DNA from: Maribacter sp.
GTDB taxonomy: Bacteria; Bacteroidota; Bacteroidia; Flavobacteriales; Flavobacteriaceae
Direction of reading: 5' to 3'
Length of the DNA: 8,610 nt
NCBI GenBank assembly: GCA_018679695.1
Contig: JAHHKH010000281.1
Span: forward strand, 1-8,610
In this document: positions 1 through 6,345 of the stretch, piece after piece
Layout of the letters: each line of letters starts with the position of its first letter
Numbering within the stretch: position 1 is the stretch's first letter
Made by a program: the position numbers and the translations under genes
The notes under the pieces: generated by a model
The model's input: only the letters and a program-made list of their open reading frames with translations
What the model was told of the DNA's origin: nothing
Databases searched by the model: none

Positions 1-261
1 TTTACCAGCTTCCCGCGAAACCATGATTTCACCCCCTGATACTTTTGGAAAACTTTCCAACTCCTTTTCTAGAATCTGGTTCAAAAGGTTGGTATTGACG
101 TTCAGTTTCTTCAAAATAAAGGGTAACACATTTTCATCTACTTGTGAAATAGCTTTGAATATGTGTTCATTTTCAATTTGTTGATGTCCCAATTCCTGGG
201 CAACCTGTTGAGCCAACTGAATGGCCTCCTGTGATTTTATCGTAAAATTATTAAAGGTCAT
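1..261 (-). CDS. clpB: ATP-dependent chaperone ClpB, N-terminal part
   Basis: This is the first 87 codons of a gene that runs off the left edge. The translation begins MTFNNFTIKSQEAIQLAQQ, continues with ELGHQQIENEHIF and reaches SGGEIMVSREAGK. This is the Clp repeat N-domain of ClpB: a helical substrate-binding region with the characteristic 'xxxALxxAxxxAxxxxHxxIxxEH' pattern. ClpB is a hexameric cytoplasmic AAA+ disaggregase that works with DnaK to rescue aggregated proteins after heat or oxidative stress. The two AAA+ modules and the coiled-coil middle domain lie outside the window. ClpB is preferred over ClpA or ClpC because the start and the 'VSGGE' linker-side segment resemble bacteroidetal ClpB. 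The ATG at 261 is the only good start. The gene is divergent from ytxJ across a 163-bp spacer. Confidence 0.9.
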   Translation of the reverse strand, partial: MTFNNFTIKSQEAIQLAQQVAQELGHQQIENEHIFKAISQVDENVLPFILKKLNVNTNLLNQILEKELESFPKVSGGEIMVSREAGK

Positions 262-424
262 TTTCGTATTATTTTCTAGTTATGGTTTACTTTTGATTCA
301 TCAATGTCAACAACCTTACCAAGTAAAGTAAGCGGACATAATGTCGGTTGAAGGCAATAAAAACAGGACACTTCGGCAGTAGTAAGGTATTTGTGATAAA
401 ACGACTTAGTGAAAAAAATAAAGT
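262..424. promoter_or_regulatory. Divergent clpB/ytxJ intergenic promoter region
   Basis: This 163-bp AT-rich spacer separates two divergent start codons, so it must hold both promoters. I could not place a convincing -33/-7 pair for either gene. On the ytxJ side a TATTTG stretch lies at 388-393, about 30 bp before the ATG, but it is shorter than the TAnnTTTG consensus. Two small perfect inverted repeats are visible: TTGAT-TC-ATCAA (293-304) and GACAT-A-ATGTC (335-345). Either could be an operator, but arms of 5 bp are common by chance in such DNA. No CIRCE-like heat-shock element is seen. Confidence 0.4.
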
Positions 425-817
425 ATGGGATTATTCAATGATCTATTTGGTAAGGCAAAAGTTAATACTAGGGAAGAGAAGAATAAAGTGCCTTGGAGGC
501 CTTTGGTAGACATACCTCAATTGGAGGATATCGCTGAAAAATCAAAAACCAAAACACAACTTATATTCAAACATTCCACTACATGCGGTATCAGTAGAAT
601 GGTATTGAATACTTTTAACGCCACTTTTGATTTCCCGGAAAATCAATTGGATCTTTATTACTTGGATGTGCATGCAAATAGGGAAGTATCCAATGAAGTT
701 GGTTATAAGTTTCAAGTAGTACACCAATCCCCTCAACTTCTTGTTATCCGAAATGGGATTGCAGTTGCCCATGGTTCACATGGGGCAATTAATGATATGG
801 ACTTAAATAGCTATTAA
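425..817 (+). CDS. ytxJ: Bacillithiol system redox-active protein YtxJ (monothiol thioredoxin fold)
   Basis: This is a 130-residue cytoplasmic protein of the YtxJ (DUF2847) family. The active-site segment KHSTTCGIS has a single cysteine, Cys54, at the start of the first fold helix. A cis-proline loop (HQSPQ, Pro103) and a final strand LLVIRNG complete the thioredoxin-like core. The pattern resembles other monothiol bacilliredoxin-like proteins, which are thought to exchange thiols with bacillithiolated proteins in organisms that make bacillithiol. That role is family knowledge; this gene has no bacillithiol synthesis genes beside it in the window. The first 25 residues are charged and probably flexible. 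The ATG follows an A-rich leader (gaaaaaaataaagt) without a Shine-Dalgarno, as is usual in Bacteroidota. Its length fits the family, although most members lack as long an N-terminal lead. It is divergent from clpB and convergent with the lipoprotein gene. Confidence 0.87.
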   Translation: MGLFNDLFGKAKVNTREEKNKVPWRPLVDIPQLEDIAEKSKTKTQLIFKHSTTCGISRMVLNTFNATFDFPENQLDLYYLDVHANREVSNEVGYKFQVVHQSPQLLVIRNGIAVAHGSHGAINDMDLNSY

Positions 818-819
818 GA

Positions 820-851
820 AAAAAGCCCCGATAAGCGTATCGGGGCTTTTT
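820..851. terminator. Bidirectional rho-independent terminator
   Basis: A perfect 14-bp stem (AAAAAGCCCCGATA at 820-833, complement at 838-851) encloses the 4-nt loop AGCG. A GC-rich core is flanked by T runs in both readings: five T after the stem on the plus strand and six on the minus strand. It begins 2 bp after the ytxJ stop and ends 2 bp before the lipoprotein stop, so it should end both convergent transcripts. Confidence 0.93.
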
Positions 852-853
852 GA

Positions 854-2041
854 TTAGTTGAATTTATGTCTGGTAATAATTCCTTTCAACCGGTTTTTTA
901 AATCTTCTCCAGCATCGTAGACCATTTGTTCATTTGTTGGGAATGGTACGGCCGCCAAATTCAATAAAGAGACCAAATCGTTGTCCAACGCTCTTTTATC
1001 CCCGTCATAATTGGCATATACGTGTTCAAAGACAAATTCGCTTGAAATAGGATAGGAGTTCAGTTGTTGTTTTGATTCCAAATCCTTAAAACTCACCAAT
1101 CCCTTTACCTGAGCGGTTTTGAATTGTGTAAATTGATAAAAATTACATTGAACGGTTCTGAACTTATCAACCTTTATCTTATTTCCTAAACTATCCCTGA
1201 CCACATTACCGTCATCATCAAGTACATATTGGTAACCATCCTTTATCTGTTTTTCTTTTATGATCTGTTTTTCATTCATCTGCTCTGGTGAAATATTGAT
1301 CTCCCTAAATTCAACCTGCATATCATAATCATAGGAGATGTTCTCAAGGTGATTCGTATGGTACTTCGTCCATTTATCCTCTAATCCAAATGTATTGAAG
1401 TTCAGTAATTCCTCTTCGAGCCTAACCGGTATTACTTTATCCGTATTATTGATCATGCCTACCCTAACATAATCCTGGCCCTTTTCATAGGCTTCCTCCA
1501 TTTTGCTCTTGGTATTTGAATATCCTGGATTGATTTCGTTCAAGTAGGCAAAATCATCGTAAGAGTTCCTATAGTCCCACTTGGTGGAGGCATTTTTAAG
1601 CAGATTTACAGCATTATCATAGAGATAGGCAGAAAGATCTTCTTTAACTGTGATAATGTGATTGTTATAGTTTGTAAAAGCAAACTCCGCATACCTATTT
1701 TCATCATAAACCTGTAAAGGAAGCAAAGGTTTTATGGATTCTTGAATACGATTTAAGTTGTTATAACCCTTGTATATTGCTTCAAGATTGGCAGGATTAC
1801 CATCTTTTTTCAAATAAGCAATACGTTCCATCTCTCTTTCCGTGTTTTTTTGGAAAGCCTCTTCCAATAAAAGAACATAATCTTGATTTGCCTTTCTGTC
1901 TTTATTGTCAGCCAATTTTTGAACGGCACTGTTAATGGCGTTCATATAATTACCCGTGTTTATGGCCTGTTGGGTCTTTTTGACACCACCACAAGCAATA
2001 AATAAAAGTAAAATTCCACTTAGTAGTAATACTTTTTTCAT
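854..2041 (-). CDS. Uncharacterised flavobacterial lipoprotein
   Basis: This gene encodes a 395-residue predicted lipoprotein. The N-terminus MKKVLLLSGILLLFIACGG is a classic type II signal: two lysines, a hydrophobic stretch of about 13 residues, and lipobox F-I-A-C with the lipidated cysteine at position 17. No Asp follows the Cys, and outer-membrane anchoring is likely but not proven. The mature part begins VKKTQQAINTGNYMNAINSAVQKL, a helical TPR-like opening, then a long helix-rich region with many Tyr, Asn and Lys, and ends with a beta-rich C-terminal part. I know no assigned function; similar proteins appear to be common in flavobacteria. An in-frame TTG at 2089 would add 16 residues. 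I reject it because that TTG is part of the sigma-54-like promoter and would place residues ahead of the signal peptide. The leader is A-rich without a Shine-Dalgarno. Confidence 0.85.
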   Translation of the reverse strand: MKKVLLLSGILLLFIACGGVKKTQQAINTGNYMNAINSAVQKLADNKDRKANQDYVLLLEEAFQKNTEREMERIAYLKKDGNPANLEAIYKGYNNLNRIQESIKPLLPLQVYDENRYAEFAFTNYNNHIITVKEDLSAYLYDNAVNLLKNASTKWDYRNSYDDFAYLNEINPGYSNTKSKMEEAYEKGQDYVRVGMINNTDKVIPVRLEEELLNFNTFGLEDKWTKYHTNHLENISYDYDMQVEFREINISPEQMNEKQIIKEKQIKDGYQYVLDDDGNVVRDSLGNKIKVDKFRTVQCNFYQFTQFKTAQVKGLVSFKDLESKQQLNSYPISSEFVFEHVYANYDGDKRALDNDLVSLLNLAAVPFPTNEQMVYDAGEDLKNRLKGIITRHKFN

Positions 2042-2072
2042 GACATTTAAATTTACCGTTTTGTAATACATT

Positions 2073-2090
2073 TTCAACACTCGTGCCAAA
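2073..2090 (-). promoter_or_regulatory. Candidate sigma-54 (RpoN) -24/-12 promoter of the lipoprotein gene
   Basis: Read on the minus strand, this is TTTGGCACGAGTGTTGAA. It matches the sigma-54 consensus TGGCACG-N4-TTGCW in every position except the C of TTGC, which is A here. GG (2087-2086) and GA (2075-2074) are separated by exactly 10 bp, as required. Transcription would start near 2062, leaving about 20 nt before the ATG at 2041. An RpoN activator-binding site and ATPase are not identified in the window. Confidence 0.62.
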
Positions 2091-2113
2091 ACTGTGTTTG
2101 TTGATAACGTAAA

Positions 2114-2128
2114 ACGATAAACTATCGT
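2114..2128. repeat. Short perfect inverted repeat upstream of the lipoprotein promoter
   Basis: ACGATA-AAC-TATCGT is a 6-bp perfect inverted repeat centred about 59 bp upstream of the predicted sigma-54 start. On the minus strand it is followed by TTTTAC, so it could be a weak terminator for fahA, whose stop is 45 bp away. It could instead be a protein-binding site near the lipoprotein promoter. The stem is short and AT-rich, so neither role is secure. Confidence 0.3.
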
Positions 2129-2172
2129 ATTGTCCCGATGAAAAAACCTAATTCGCTATTGTTTTTTGATTT

Positions 2173-3450
2173 CTATTCAAATACGGGGAGTAATTTTGTA
2201 GATACCTCGCCAAAACCGATTCTTTGGCCCTTAGCCATGCAATAACCTTTGATTACCACAGTATCGTTGTCCTGAATGAACTTTCTCTCGGTACCATCGT
2301 TTAGCGCAACCGGTTTGGTGCCTTGCCAGGCAAGTTCAAGCATTGAGCCATAAGAATCAGGAGTTGGTCCCGATATGGTGCCACTTCCCATCATATCACC
2401 ACTATTTATTTTGCAGCCGTTTACCGTATGGTGTGCCAATTGTTGCGACATGGTCCAATACATGTATTTGAAATTGGATTTTGAAACTGTTGTCCTATTG
2501 CCTTCATGGGTAACAATATCAACTTCCAAATGGATGTCAAAACTGTGGTTTCCCTCTTGCTGTAGGTAGGGCAATGGTTTTGGGTCTTGCAAAGGGCTTT
2601 TGGTTCTAAAAGGTTCCAAGGCATCCAAGGTTACGATCCATGGGGAAATCGAAGAAGCAAAACTCTTGGCTAAAAAAGGACCCAAAGGTACATATTCCCA
2701 CTTTTGGATGTCACGGGCACTCCAATCGTTGAATAAGACCATGCCAAAAATATAATCCTCCGCTTCGCTAATAGGAATAGGCTCTCCCATTGAATTGGCG
2801 TCTGTGGTAATAAAAGCCATTTCCAATTCAAAGTCAACCAATCGTGAAGGTCCGAATATGGGTTTTTCAGCTCCCTTGGGTAATGTTTGTCCCAATGGCC
2901 TATGAATGGGCACTCCACTTGGTATGATCGTAGAACTCCGCCCGTGGTATCCAACAGGTATGTGCAACCAATTGGGCATGAGCGCATTTTCAGGGTCCCG
3001 GAACATCGAACCTACATTGGTGGCGTGTTCCCTACTCGAATAAAAATCGGTATAATCACCGATATGCACCGGTAATTGCATTTCTATTTCATTTAAAGTG
3101 AATAGAATAATGTTTTTGTGATCTTCATTTTGCTGTAAGGTTTCATTATTTATATCGAATACCTCACTAATGCGATTTCGTACCAATCTCCATGTTTTTT
3201 TTCCATCAGAAATAAAATCATTCAAGGTGTCCTGAAGAAATATATCATCTGTCAACGGTATGCCCTCAAAGTAACCTAACTGATGCATAGCTCCCAAATC
3301 GATAGCCGTATCCCCGATTCTTGTTCCTATGGTAATTATATCATCCCTGGTCAAAAACACTCCAAAAGGTATGTTTTGAATCGGAAAGTCGCTATTTTCA
3401 GGAGTATTGATCCAGGATTTTTTAGATGGATCATTTGCGTTTATTGACAT
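2173..3450 (-). CDS. fahA: Fumarylacetoacetase (EC 3.7.1.2)
   Basis: This 425-residue enzyme hydrolyses 4-fumarylacetoacetate to fumarate and acetoacetate, the last step of tyrosine and homogentisate catabolism in the cytoplasm. An N-terminal SH3-like domain (about 1-125, opening with PFGVF) precedes the FAH catalytic domain. Residues aligned to the animal enzyme are all present: metal ligands Asp135 (DYTDFYSS), Glu208 and Glu210 (FELEMAF) and Asp242 (NDWSARDIQKWEYVPLGPF), and the catalytic His142 (EHATNVG). The substrate-side segment PVGYHGRSS and the C-terminal GSMLELAWQGTKPV are also typical. The length is close to the animal enzyme of about 419 residues, so the gene is complete. The ATG at 3450 follows an A-rich leader. 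The usual partners hmgA and hppD are not in the window. The gene is divergent from glyA. Confidence 0.97.
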   Translation of the reverse strand: MSINANDPSKKSWINTPENSDFPIQNIPFGVFLTRDDIITIGTRIGDTAIDLGAMHQLGYFEGIPLTDDIFLQDTLNDFISDGKKTWRLVRNRISEVFDINNETLQQNEDHKNIILFTLNEIEMQLPVHIGDYTDFYSSREHATNVGSMFRDPENALMPNWLHIPVGYHGRSSTIIPSGVPIHRPLGQTLPKGAEKPIFGPSRLVDFELEMAFITTDANSMGEPIPISEAEDYIFGMVLFNDWSARDIQKWEYVPLGPFLAKSFASSISPWIVTLDALEPFRTKSPLQDPKPLPYLQQEGNHSFDIHLEVDIVTHEGNRTTVSKSNFKYMYWTMSQQLAHHTVNGCKINSGDMMGSGTISGPTPDSYGSMLELAWQGTKPVALNDGTERKFIQDNDTVVIKGYCMAKGQRIGFGEVSTKLLPVFE

Positions 3451-3470
3451 ATTTCAATTGTTAATTTGTG

Positions 3471-3491
3471 TTTGATAAATTCCTTATCAAA
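3471..3491. repeat. Perfect inverted repeat, candidate operator between fahA and glyA
   Basis: TTTGATAA-ATTCC-TTATCAAA is a perfect palindrome with 8-bp arms and a 5-bp spacer. Its right end overlaps the candidate fahA -7 box at 3488-3495, and its body covers the predicted fahA start point. This is a position where a dimeric regulator would block or modulate transcription. The arms are AT-rich and no regulator gene is nearby, so the role is inferred from position only. Confidence 0.45.
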
Positions 3492-3495
3492 TATA
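3488..3495 (-). promoter_or_regulatory. Candidate fahA -7 promoter box
   Basis: The minus strand reads TATATTTG, an exact match to the Bacteroidota -7 consensus TAnnTTTG. It lies 37 bp before the fahA ATG, giving a leader of about 30 nt. A TTG that could serve as the -33 element lies 25 bp further upstream (within gaattgcc), which is longer than the usual spacing of about 19-21 bp. Confidence 0.5.
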
Positions 3496-3527
3496 TTATT
3501 TTCTATCAATAACCACTTGGCAATTCG

Positions 3528-3535
3528 TATTTTTA
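3528..3535 (+). promoter_or_regulatory. Candidate glyA -7 promoter box
   Basis: TATTTTTA differs from TAnnTTTG only at the last base and lies 26 bp before the glyA ATG at 3562. A start point near 3540 would give a leader of about 20 nt ending in aatataaaaac. This supports 3562 as the start over the TTG at 3466, which lies upstream of this box. No clear TTG is seen at the -33 position. Confidence 0.45.
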
Positions 3536-3561
3536 CCGCTCATTTAACAGAATATAAAAAC

Positions 3562-4836
3562 ATGCTACGCGACCAACAGATTTTTGATTTAATAGATGCA
3601 GAGAAGGAAAGACAATTGAATGGAATTGAACTCATAGCATCAGAGAATTTTACAAGTCCACAAGTTATGGAAGCAGCCGGCTCGGTGCTTACCAACAAAT
3701 ATGCCGAGGGCTACCCGGGCAAAAGATACTACGGGGGTTGCGAGATTGTTGATCAAGTCGAGCAAATTGCAATTGATAGGGCCAAGGAACTCTTCGGTGC
3801 GGCTTATGCAAATGTTCAGCCACATTCAGGTTCTCAGGCAAACGCTGCCGTTTATCACGCTTTTTTAAAACCAGGTGATACCATTCTGGGTTTTGACCTT
3901 TCACATGGTGGGCATTTAACCCATGGTTCACCGGTCAACTTTTCAGGTAAATTATATAATCCGGTGTTTTATGGCGTGGAAGAGGAAACCGGGATTCTCA
4001 ATTATGATAAAATTCAAGAAGTTGCGGAAAAAGAAAAACCAAAGTTGATTATAGCTGGAGCATCGGCCTATTCACGGGATATGGATTTTAAAAGATTTCG
4101 GGAGATTGCCGATAGTGTCGATGCAATTTTACTGGCAGATATTGCCCATCCGGCAGGATTGATTGCAAAAGGTATTCTTAATGATCCAATACCCCATTGC
4201 CATGTAGTTACAACTACTACGCATAAGACCTTGCGCGGTCCACGGGGTGGCCTCATCCTGATGGGTCAGGATTTTGAAAATCCATTTGGCATTCGATTGA
4301 AGAATGGTAACTTGAGAAAAATGTCAGGTTTATTGGATTTGGCGGTTTTTCCGGGAAATCAAGGGGGCCCATTGGAACATATCATTGCTGCTAAAGCAAT
4401 TGCTTTTGGCGAAGCCCTCACTGACGAGTTTTTAAATTATATGCTCCAGGTCAAGAAAAATGCTGCGGCAATGGCAGCAGCATTTGTGGCCAAAGATTAT
4501 CATATTATTTCTGGTGGAACCGATAACCATATGATGTTAATCGATTTGAGAAACAAGGATATTACAGGCAAGGATGCTGAAAAGGTATTGGTTAAGGCAG
4601 ATATTACCGCGAACAAGAATATGGTTCCGTTTGATGATAAGTCGCCATTTGTTACCTCTGGAATCAGATTTGGTACAGCGGCTATTACTACAAGAGGCTT
4701 AAAAGAAACGGAAATGAAAATTATTGTTGACTTGGTGGATCAAGTCCTGACCAATCCTGAAAAGGAGGATTTGATTTCCAAGGTTAGGGGAGAAGTGAAT
4801 GAATTGATGCAAGGCAGACCATTGTTCAATGCCTAA
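3562..4836 (+). CDS. glyA: Serine hydroxymethyltransferase (EC 2.1.2.1)
   Basis: This 424-residue cytoplasmic PLP enzyme interconverts serine plus tetrahydrofolate with glycine plus 5,10-methylene-tetrahydrofolate. It supplies one-carbon units for purines, thymidylate and methionine. The N-terminus has IELIASENFTSP (Ser27, Glu28), followed by the substrate loop YPGKRYYGGCE and the PHSGSQAN phosphate-binding turn. LADIAHPAG carries Asp193 and His196 at the cofactor. VVTTTTHKTLRGPRGG has the Schiff-base lysine Lys222, matching Lys229 of the E. coli enzyme. The GLLDLAVFPGNQGGPLEH segment follows, and GIRFGTAAITTRG contributes the carboxylate-binding arginine. The length is typical of the family, with no missing residues. 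The ATG at 3562 is chosen because an upstream TTG (3466) would add 32 unconserved residues spanning the promoter region. It is divergent from fahA and convergent with the hypothetical gene 10 bp away. Confidence 0.97.
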   Translation: MLRDQQIFDLIDAEKERQLNGIELIASENFTSPQVMEAAGSVLTNKYAEGYPGKRYYGGCEIVDQVEQIAIDRAKELFGAAYANVQPHSGSQANAAVYHAFLKPGDTILGFDLSHGGHLTHGSPVNFSGKLYNPVFYGVEEETGILNYDKIQEVAEKEKPKLIIAGASAYSRDMDFKRFREIADSVDAILLADIAHPAGLIAKGILNDPIPHCHVVTTTTHKTLRGPRGGLILMGQDFENPFGIRLKNGNLRKMSGLLDLAVFPGNQGGPLEHIIAAKAIAFGEALTDEFLNYMLQVKKNAAAMAAAFVAKDYHIISGGTDNHMMLIDLRNKDITGKDAEKVLVKADITANKNMVPFDDKSPFVTSGIRFGTAAITTRGLKETEMKIIVDLVDQVLTNPEKEDLISKVRGEVNELMQGRPLFNA

Positions 4837-4846
4837 AATCACCTAA

Positions 4847-5488
4847 TTATTTATTGATCATATATAAATCCTCATAGATAATCTGTGAATTCTTCAAATC
4901 ATAGATTACCGGATTTGCTTCCGACTCAAAGTATAAGGCCCAATAGTTGCAATAGTTTTCGGTCTTTTTTCGGTGACGTATTGGAAATTCAGATTGTGTC
5001 CTTACCTCTTCATATACCGCAACAAATATCTCGTAGGGAACTTCCATATTGCCATTTGTGAACTGTAAATATTGTTTTCCCAATTCGTTGAAAATAGTAA
5101 TCAATTGGTCAGAAATACTATGGTTGTAAATCTTATCTATAATTATACTGGTATCATTGAGGATAATTGTTAATTCATCAACGTCAACCGCCATACCGTT
5201 CATTCTCTCCAATACCTTAATCTCATCGGAAAGCGAATACCTTGTTTGATTATATGCTCCCCAATTTCCCATATCGTAGTGCAGAATCACCTCTATCAAC
5301 GACAAATTACATTGCAGCTCAATGACCAAATTGATTTTATCGGTATTTGGGGAATTTTCTTTGATATAAATGTCGGAAAAGAAATGCTTCTCAAGGTTTT
5401 TTACGAAACCCTTCATACCATTGAACGAAGCATATTTTGTACTCCGGTTTGGTTGATTACTATTGAATTCCTCTGGATTTGAAGGCAT
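4847..5488 (-). CDS. Hypothetical soluble protein, no recognised family
   Basis: I do not recognise this 213-residue protein. There is no signal peptide, lipobox or membrane helix, so it is probably cytoplasmic. The first 24 residues are polar and low in hydrophobics (rich in Asn, Ser, Pro); the folded part seems to begin near MKGFVKNLEKHFF. It is mixed alpha/beta: strands such as INLVIELQCNLSLIEVILHYD and ELTIILNDTSIIID, a helix QLITIFNELGKQYLQF, and a Tyr-rich C-terminus (YCNYWALYFESEANP). No catalytic motif stands out. The ATG at 5488 gives a leader of about 28 nt from the candidate box at 5523-5530. Met25 (ATG at 5416) is an alternative start if the polar N-terminus is not translated. The gene lies on the same strand as the upstream response regulator, 169 bp downstream of it, and has its own candidate promoter and box cluster. 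No terminator separates it from glyA. Confidence 0.75.
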   Translation of the reverse strand: MPSNPEEFNSNQPNRSTKYASFNGMKGFVKNLEKHFFSDIYIKENSPNTDKINLVIELQCNLSLIEVILHYDMGNWGAYNQTRYSLSDEIKVLERMNGMAVDVDELTIILNDTSIIIDKIYNHSISDQLITIFNELGKQYLQFTNGNMEVPYEIFVAVYEEVRTQSEFPIRHRKKTENYCNYWALYFESEANPVIYDLKNSQIIYEDLYMINK

Positions 5489-5507
5489 ATTAAATTAATT
5501 GAGTATG

Positions 5508-5516
5508 GGATAACCT
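5508..5516 (-). repeat. Single AGGTTATCC box near the hypothetical gene's start point
   Basis: On the minus strand this is AGGTTATCC, identical to both copies in the palindrome at 5549-5581. It lies in the same orientation as the copy at 5551-5559, and their starts are 43 bp apart. It falls just downstream of the candidate start point, where a bound protein would hinder transcription. The function is inferred. Confidence 0.5.
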
Positions 5517-5522
5517 CAAATT

Positions 5523-5530
5523 TAAACTTA
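5523..5530 (-). promoter_or_regulatory. Candidate -7 box of the hypothetical gene
   Basis: The minus strand reads TAAGTTTA, which matches TAnnTTTG except at the last base. It lies 34 bp upstream of the ATG at 5488. There is no TTG at the -33 position; that place is taken by the AGGTTATCC copy at 5551-5559, which would suit an activator-dependent promoter. Confidence 0.35.
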
Positions 5531-5548
5531 TGCCATGAAAACTGAACT

Positions 5549-5581
5549 TAGGATAACCTTATAAAAAATAAGGTTATCCTA
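5549..5581. repeat. 14-bp perfect palindrome made of two AGGTTATCC boxes
   Basis: TAGGATAACCTTAT and its exact complement enclose a 5-nt AAAAA loop. The stem is AT-rich apart from the GG/CC pairs. On the plus strand it is followed by TTTTTAGG, so it resembles a terminator in that direction, but no plus-strand gene precedes it closely. On the minus strand, the direction of the response regulator, no T run follows. With the third copy at 5508-5516, a protein-binding site seems more likely than a terminator. Confidence 0.6.
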
Positions 5582-5657
5582 TTTTTAGGTCACTAAAAAA
5601 TGTAAAATATTGTTATTCAATAAGTTACAGCAATGTTAATAATAGAATTTTCAAGTA

Positions 5658-6329
5658 TTATATAAAACCACGCTTTCTAGCCTCTTCAATGAGCTCTATA
5701 TCATTTCCCGACTCTATTCCAAAAAGCGATTTTAACTGTCGTTTTCGTGATTCAACAGTGGTAGTAGCTGCCGCAATCAATGGTCCAATATCCTTGGTTC
5801 GCGTGCCTATCGAAATATAATGCAATATTTTTTTATCGGTATCATCGACCAAATCATAATCATTGGCCATTTTTTTTCGAATTGCCGATAATGCACTGGC
5901 CGTATAATAAGGCGGCCTTGTCAACACTGTGCGTACCATGGCACAAAGCGACTGTTCATCTATTTCTGATTTAACCATATACCCGTCAGGGTCAACAGAT
6001 TTAAAGATGCTATTAATCCGATAACTATCGCTAAAGGATGACATAAAGACTATTTTGGAACTAGGCACCTTTTTTCGGGCGTAAATTCCTAAATCCTCAC
6101 CACTTCGTGTATCGTTAGACTGAGCAGGGAATAACGATATATCGAATAAAAGGATATCGTAGGGTAGGGAACGAGCCGAAAAATCAATTTTTTCAATGGC
6201 CCCTTCAAAGGTATTTATCGTATCTACCTTGACCTGAAAACCATCAAATTCAGAACCCTCTAAAATATATTTGTAGCCCATGGCGGTCATCGCATGGTCG
6301 TCTACCGATAAAAGTCGTACAATCTTCAT
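5658..6329 (-). CDS. Response regulator, REC plus LuxR/NarL-type HTH
   Basis: This 223-residue DNA-binding response regulator is the likely partner of the kinase encoded 16 bp upstream. The receiver domain (about 4-125) has the acidic pair Asp10-Asp11 (LLSVDDHAM), phospho-acceptor Asp63 (DILLFDISLF), the switch Ser97 or Ser98 (VFMSSFS) and the conserved Lys120 (GYMVKS). The C-terminal part (about 163-223) follows the LuxR/NarL helix-turn-helix: DKKILHYISIGTRTKDIGP, then TTTVESRKRQLKSLFGI as recognition helix. The loop after Asp63 is about six residues longer than usual: the conserved Gly comes at +14, not +8, and the usual MP is absent. On phosphorylation such proteins dimerise and bind promoters, but the targets cannot be named from this window. 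The ATG at 6329 is the natural start. No clear terminator follows the gene before the AGGTTATCC palindrome. Confidence 0.93.
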   Translation of the reverse strand: MKIVRLLSVDDHAMTAMGYKYILEGSEFDGFQVKVDTINTFEGAIEKIDFSARSLPYDILLFDISLFPAQSNDTRSGEDLGIYARKKVPSSKIVFMSSFSDSYRINSIFKSVDPDGYMVKSEIDEQSLCAMVRTVLTRPPYYTASALSAIRKKMANDYDLVDDTDKKILHYISIGTRTKDIGPLIAAATTTVESRKRQLKSLFGIESGNDIELIEEARKRGFI

Positions 6330-6345
6330 TGTTCATCTAATGAGT

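Noticed and set aside
2042..2089. TTG start at 2089 that would extend the lipoprotein by 16 residues
   Set aside because: The TTG is part of the sigma-54-like promoter, transcription is predicted to start downstream of it, and a clean lipoprotein signal begins at the ATG at 2041.
2375..3075. Open frames opposite or out of frame with fahA
   Set aside because: They overlap a fully conserved enzyme gene and have no recognisable domains.
3511..3530. TTGGCAATTCGTATTTTT as a second sigma-54 promoter, for glyA
   Set aside because: The -24 half TTGGCA fits, but the -12 position reads ATTTT with no GC or GA at the required spacing. The TATTTTTA box explains the region better.
3466..3561. TTG start at 3466 adding 32 residues to GlyA
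   Set aside because: The added residues are not part of the family, and the stretch contains the candidate fahA and glyA promoters. The ATG at 3562 gives the usual SHMT length.
5549..5590. Palindrome as a terminator
   Set aside because: The T run follows only on the plus strand, where the nearest gene, glyA, ends more than 700 bp away. In the direction of the response regulator no T run follows. It also shares its 9-mer with a third, single copy.
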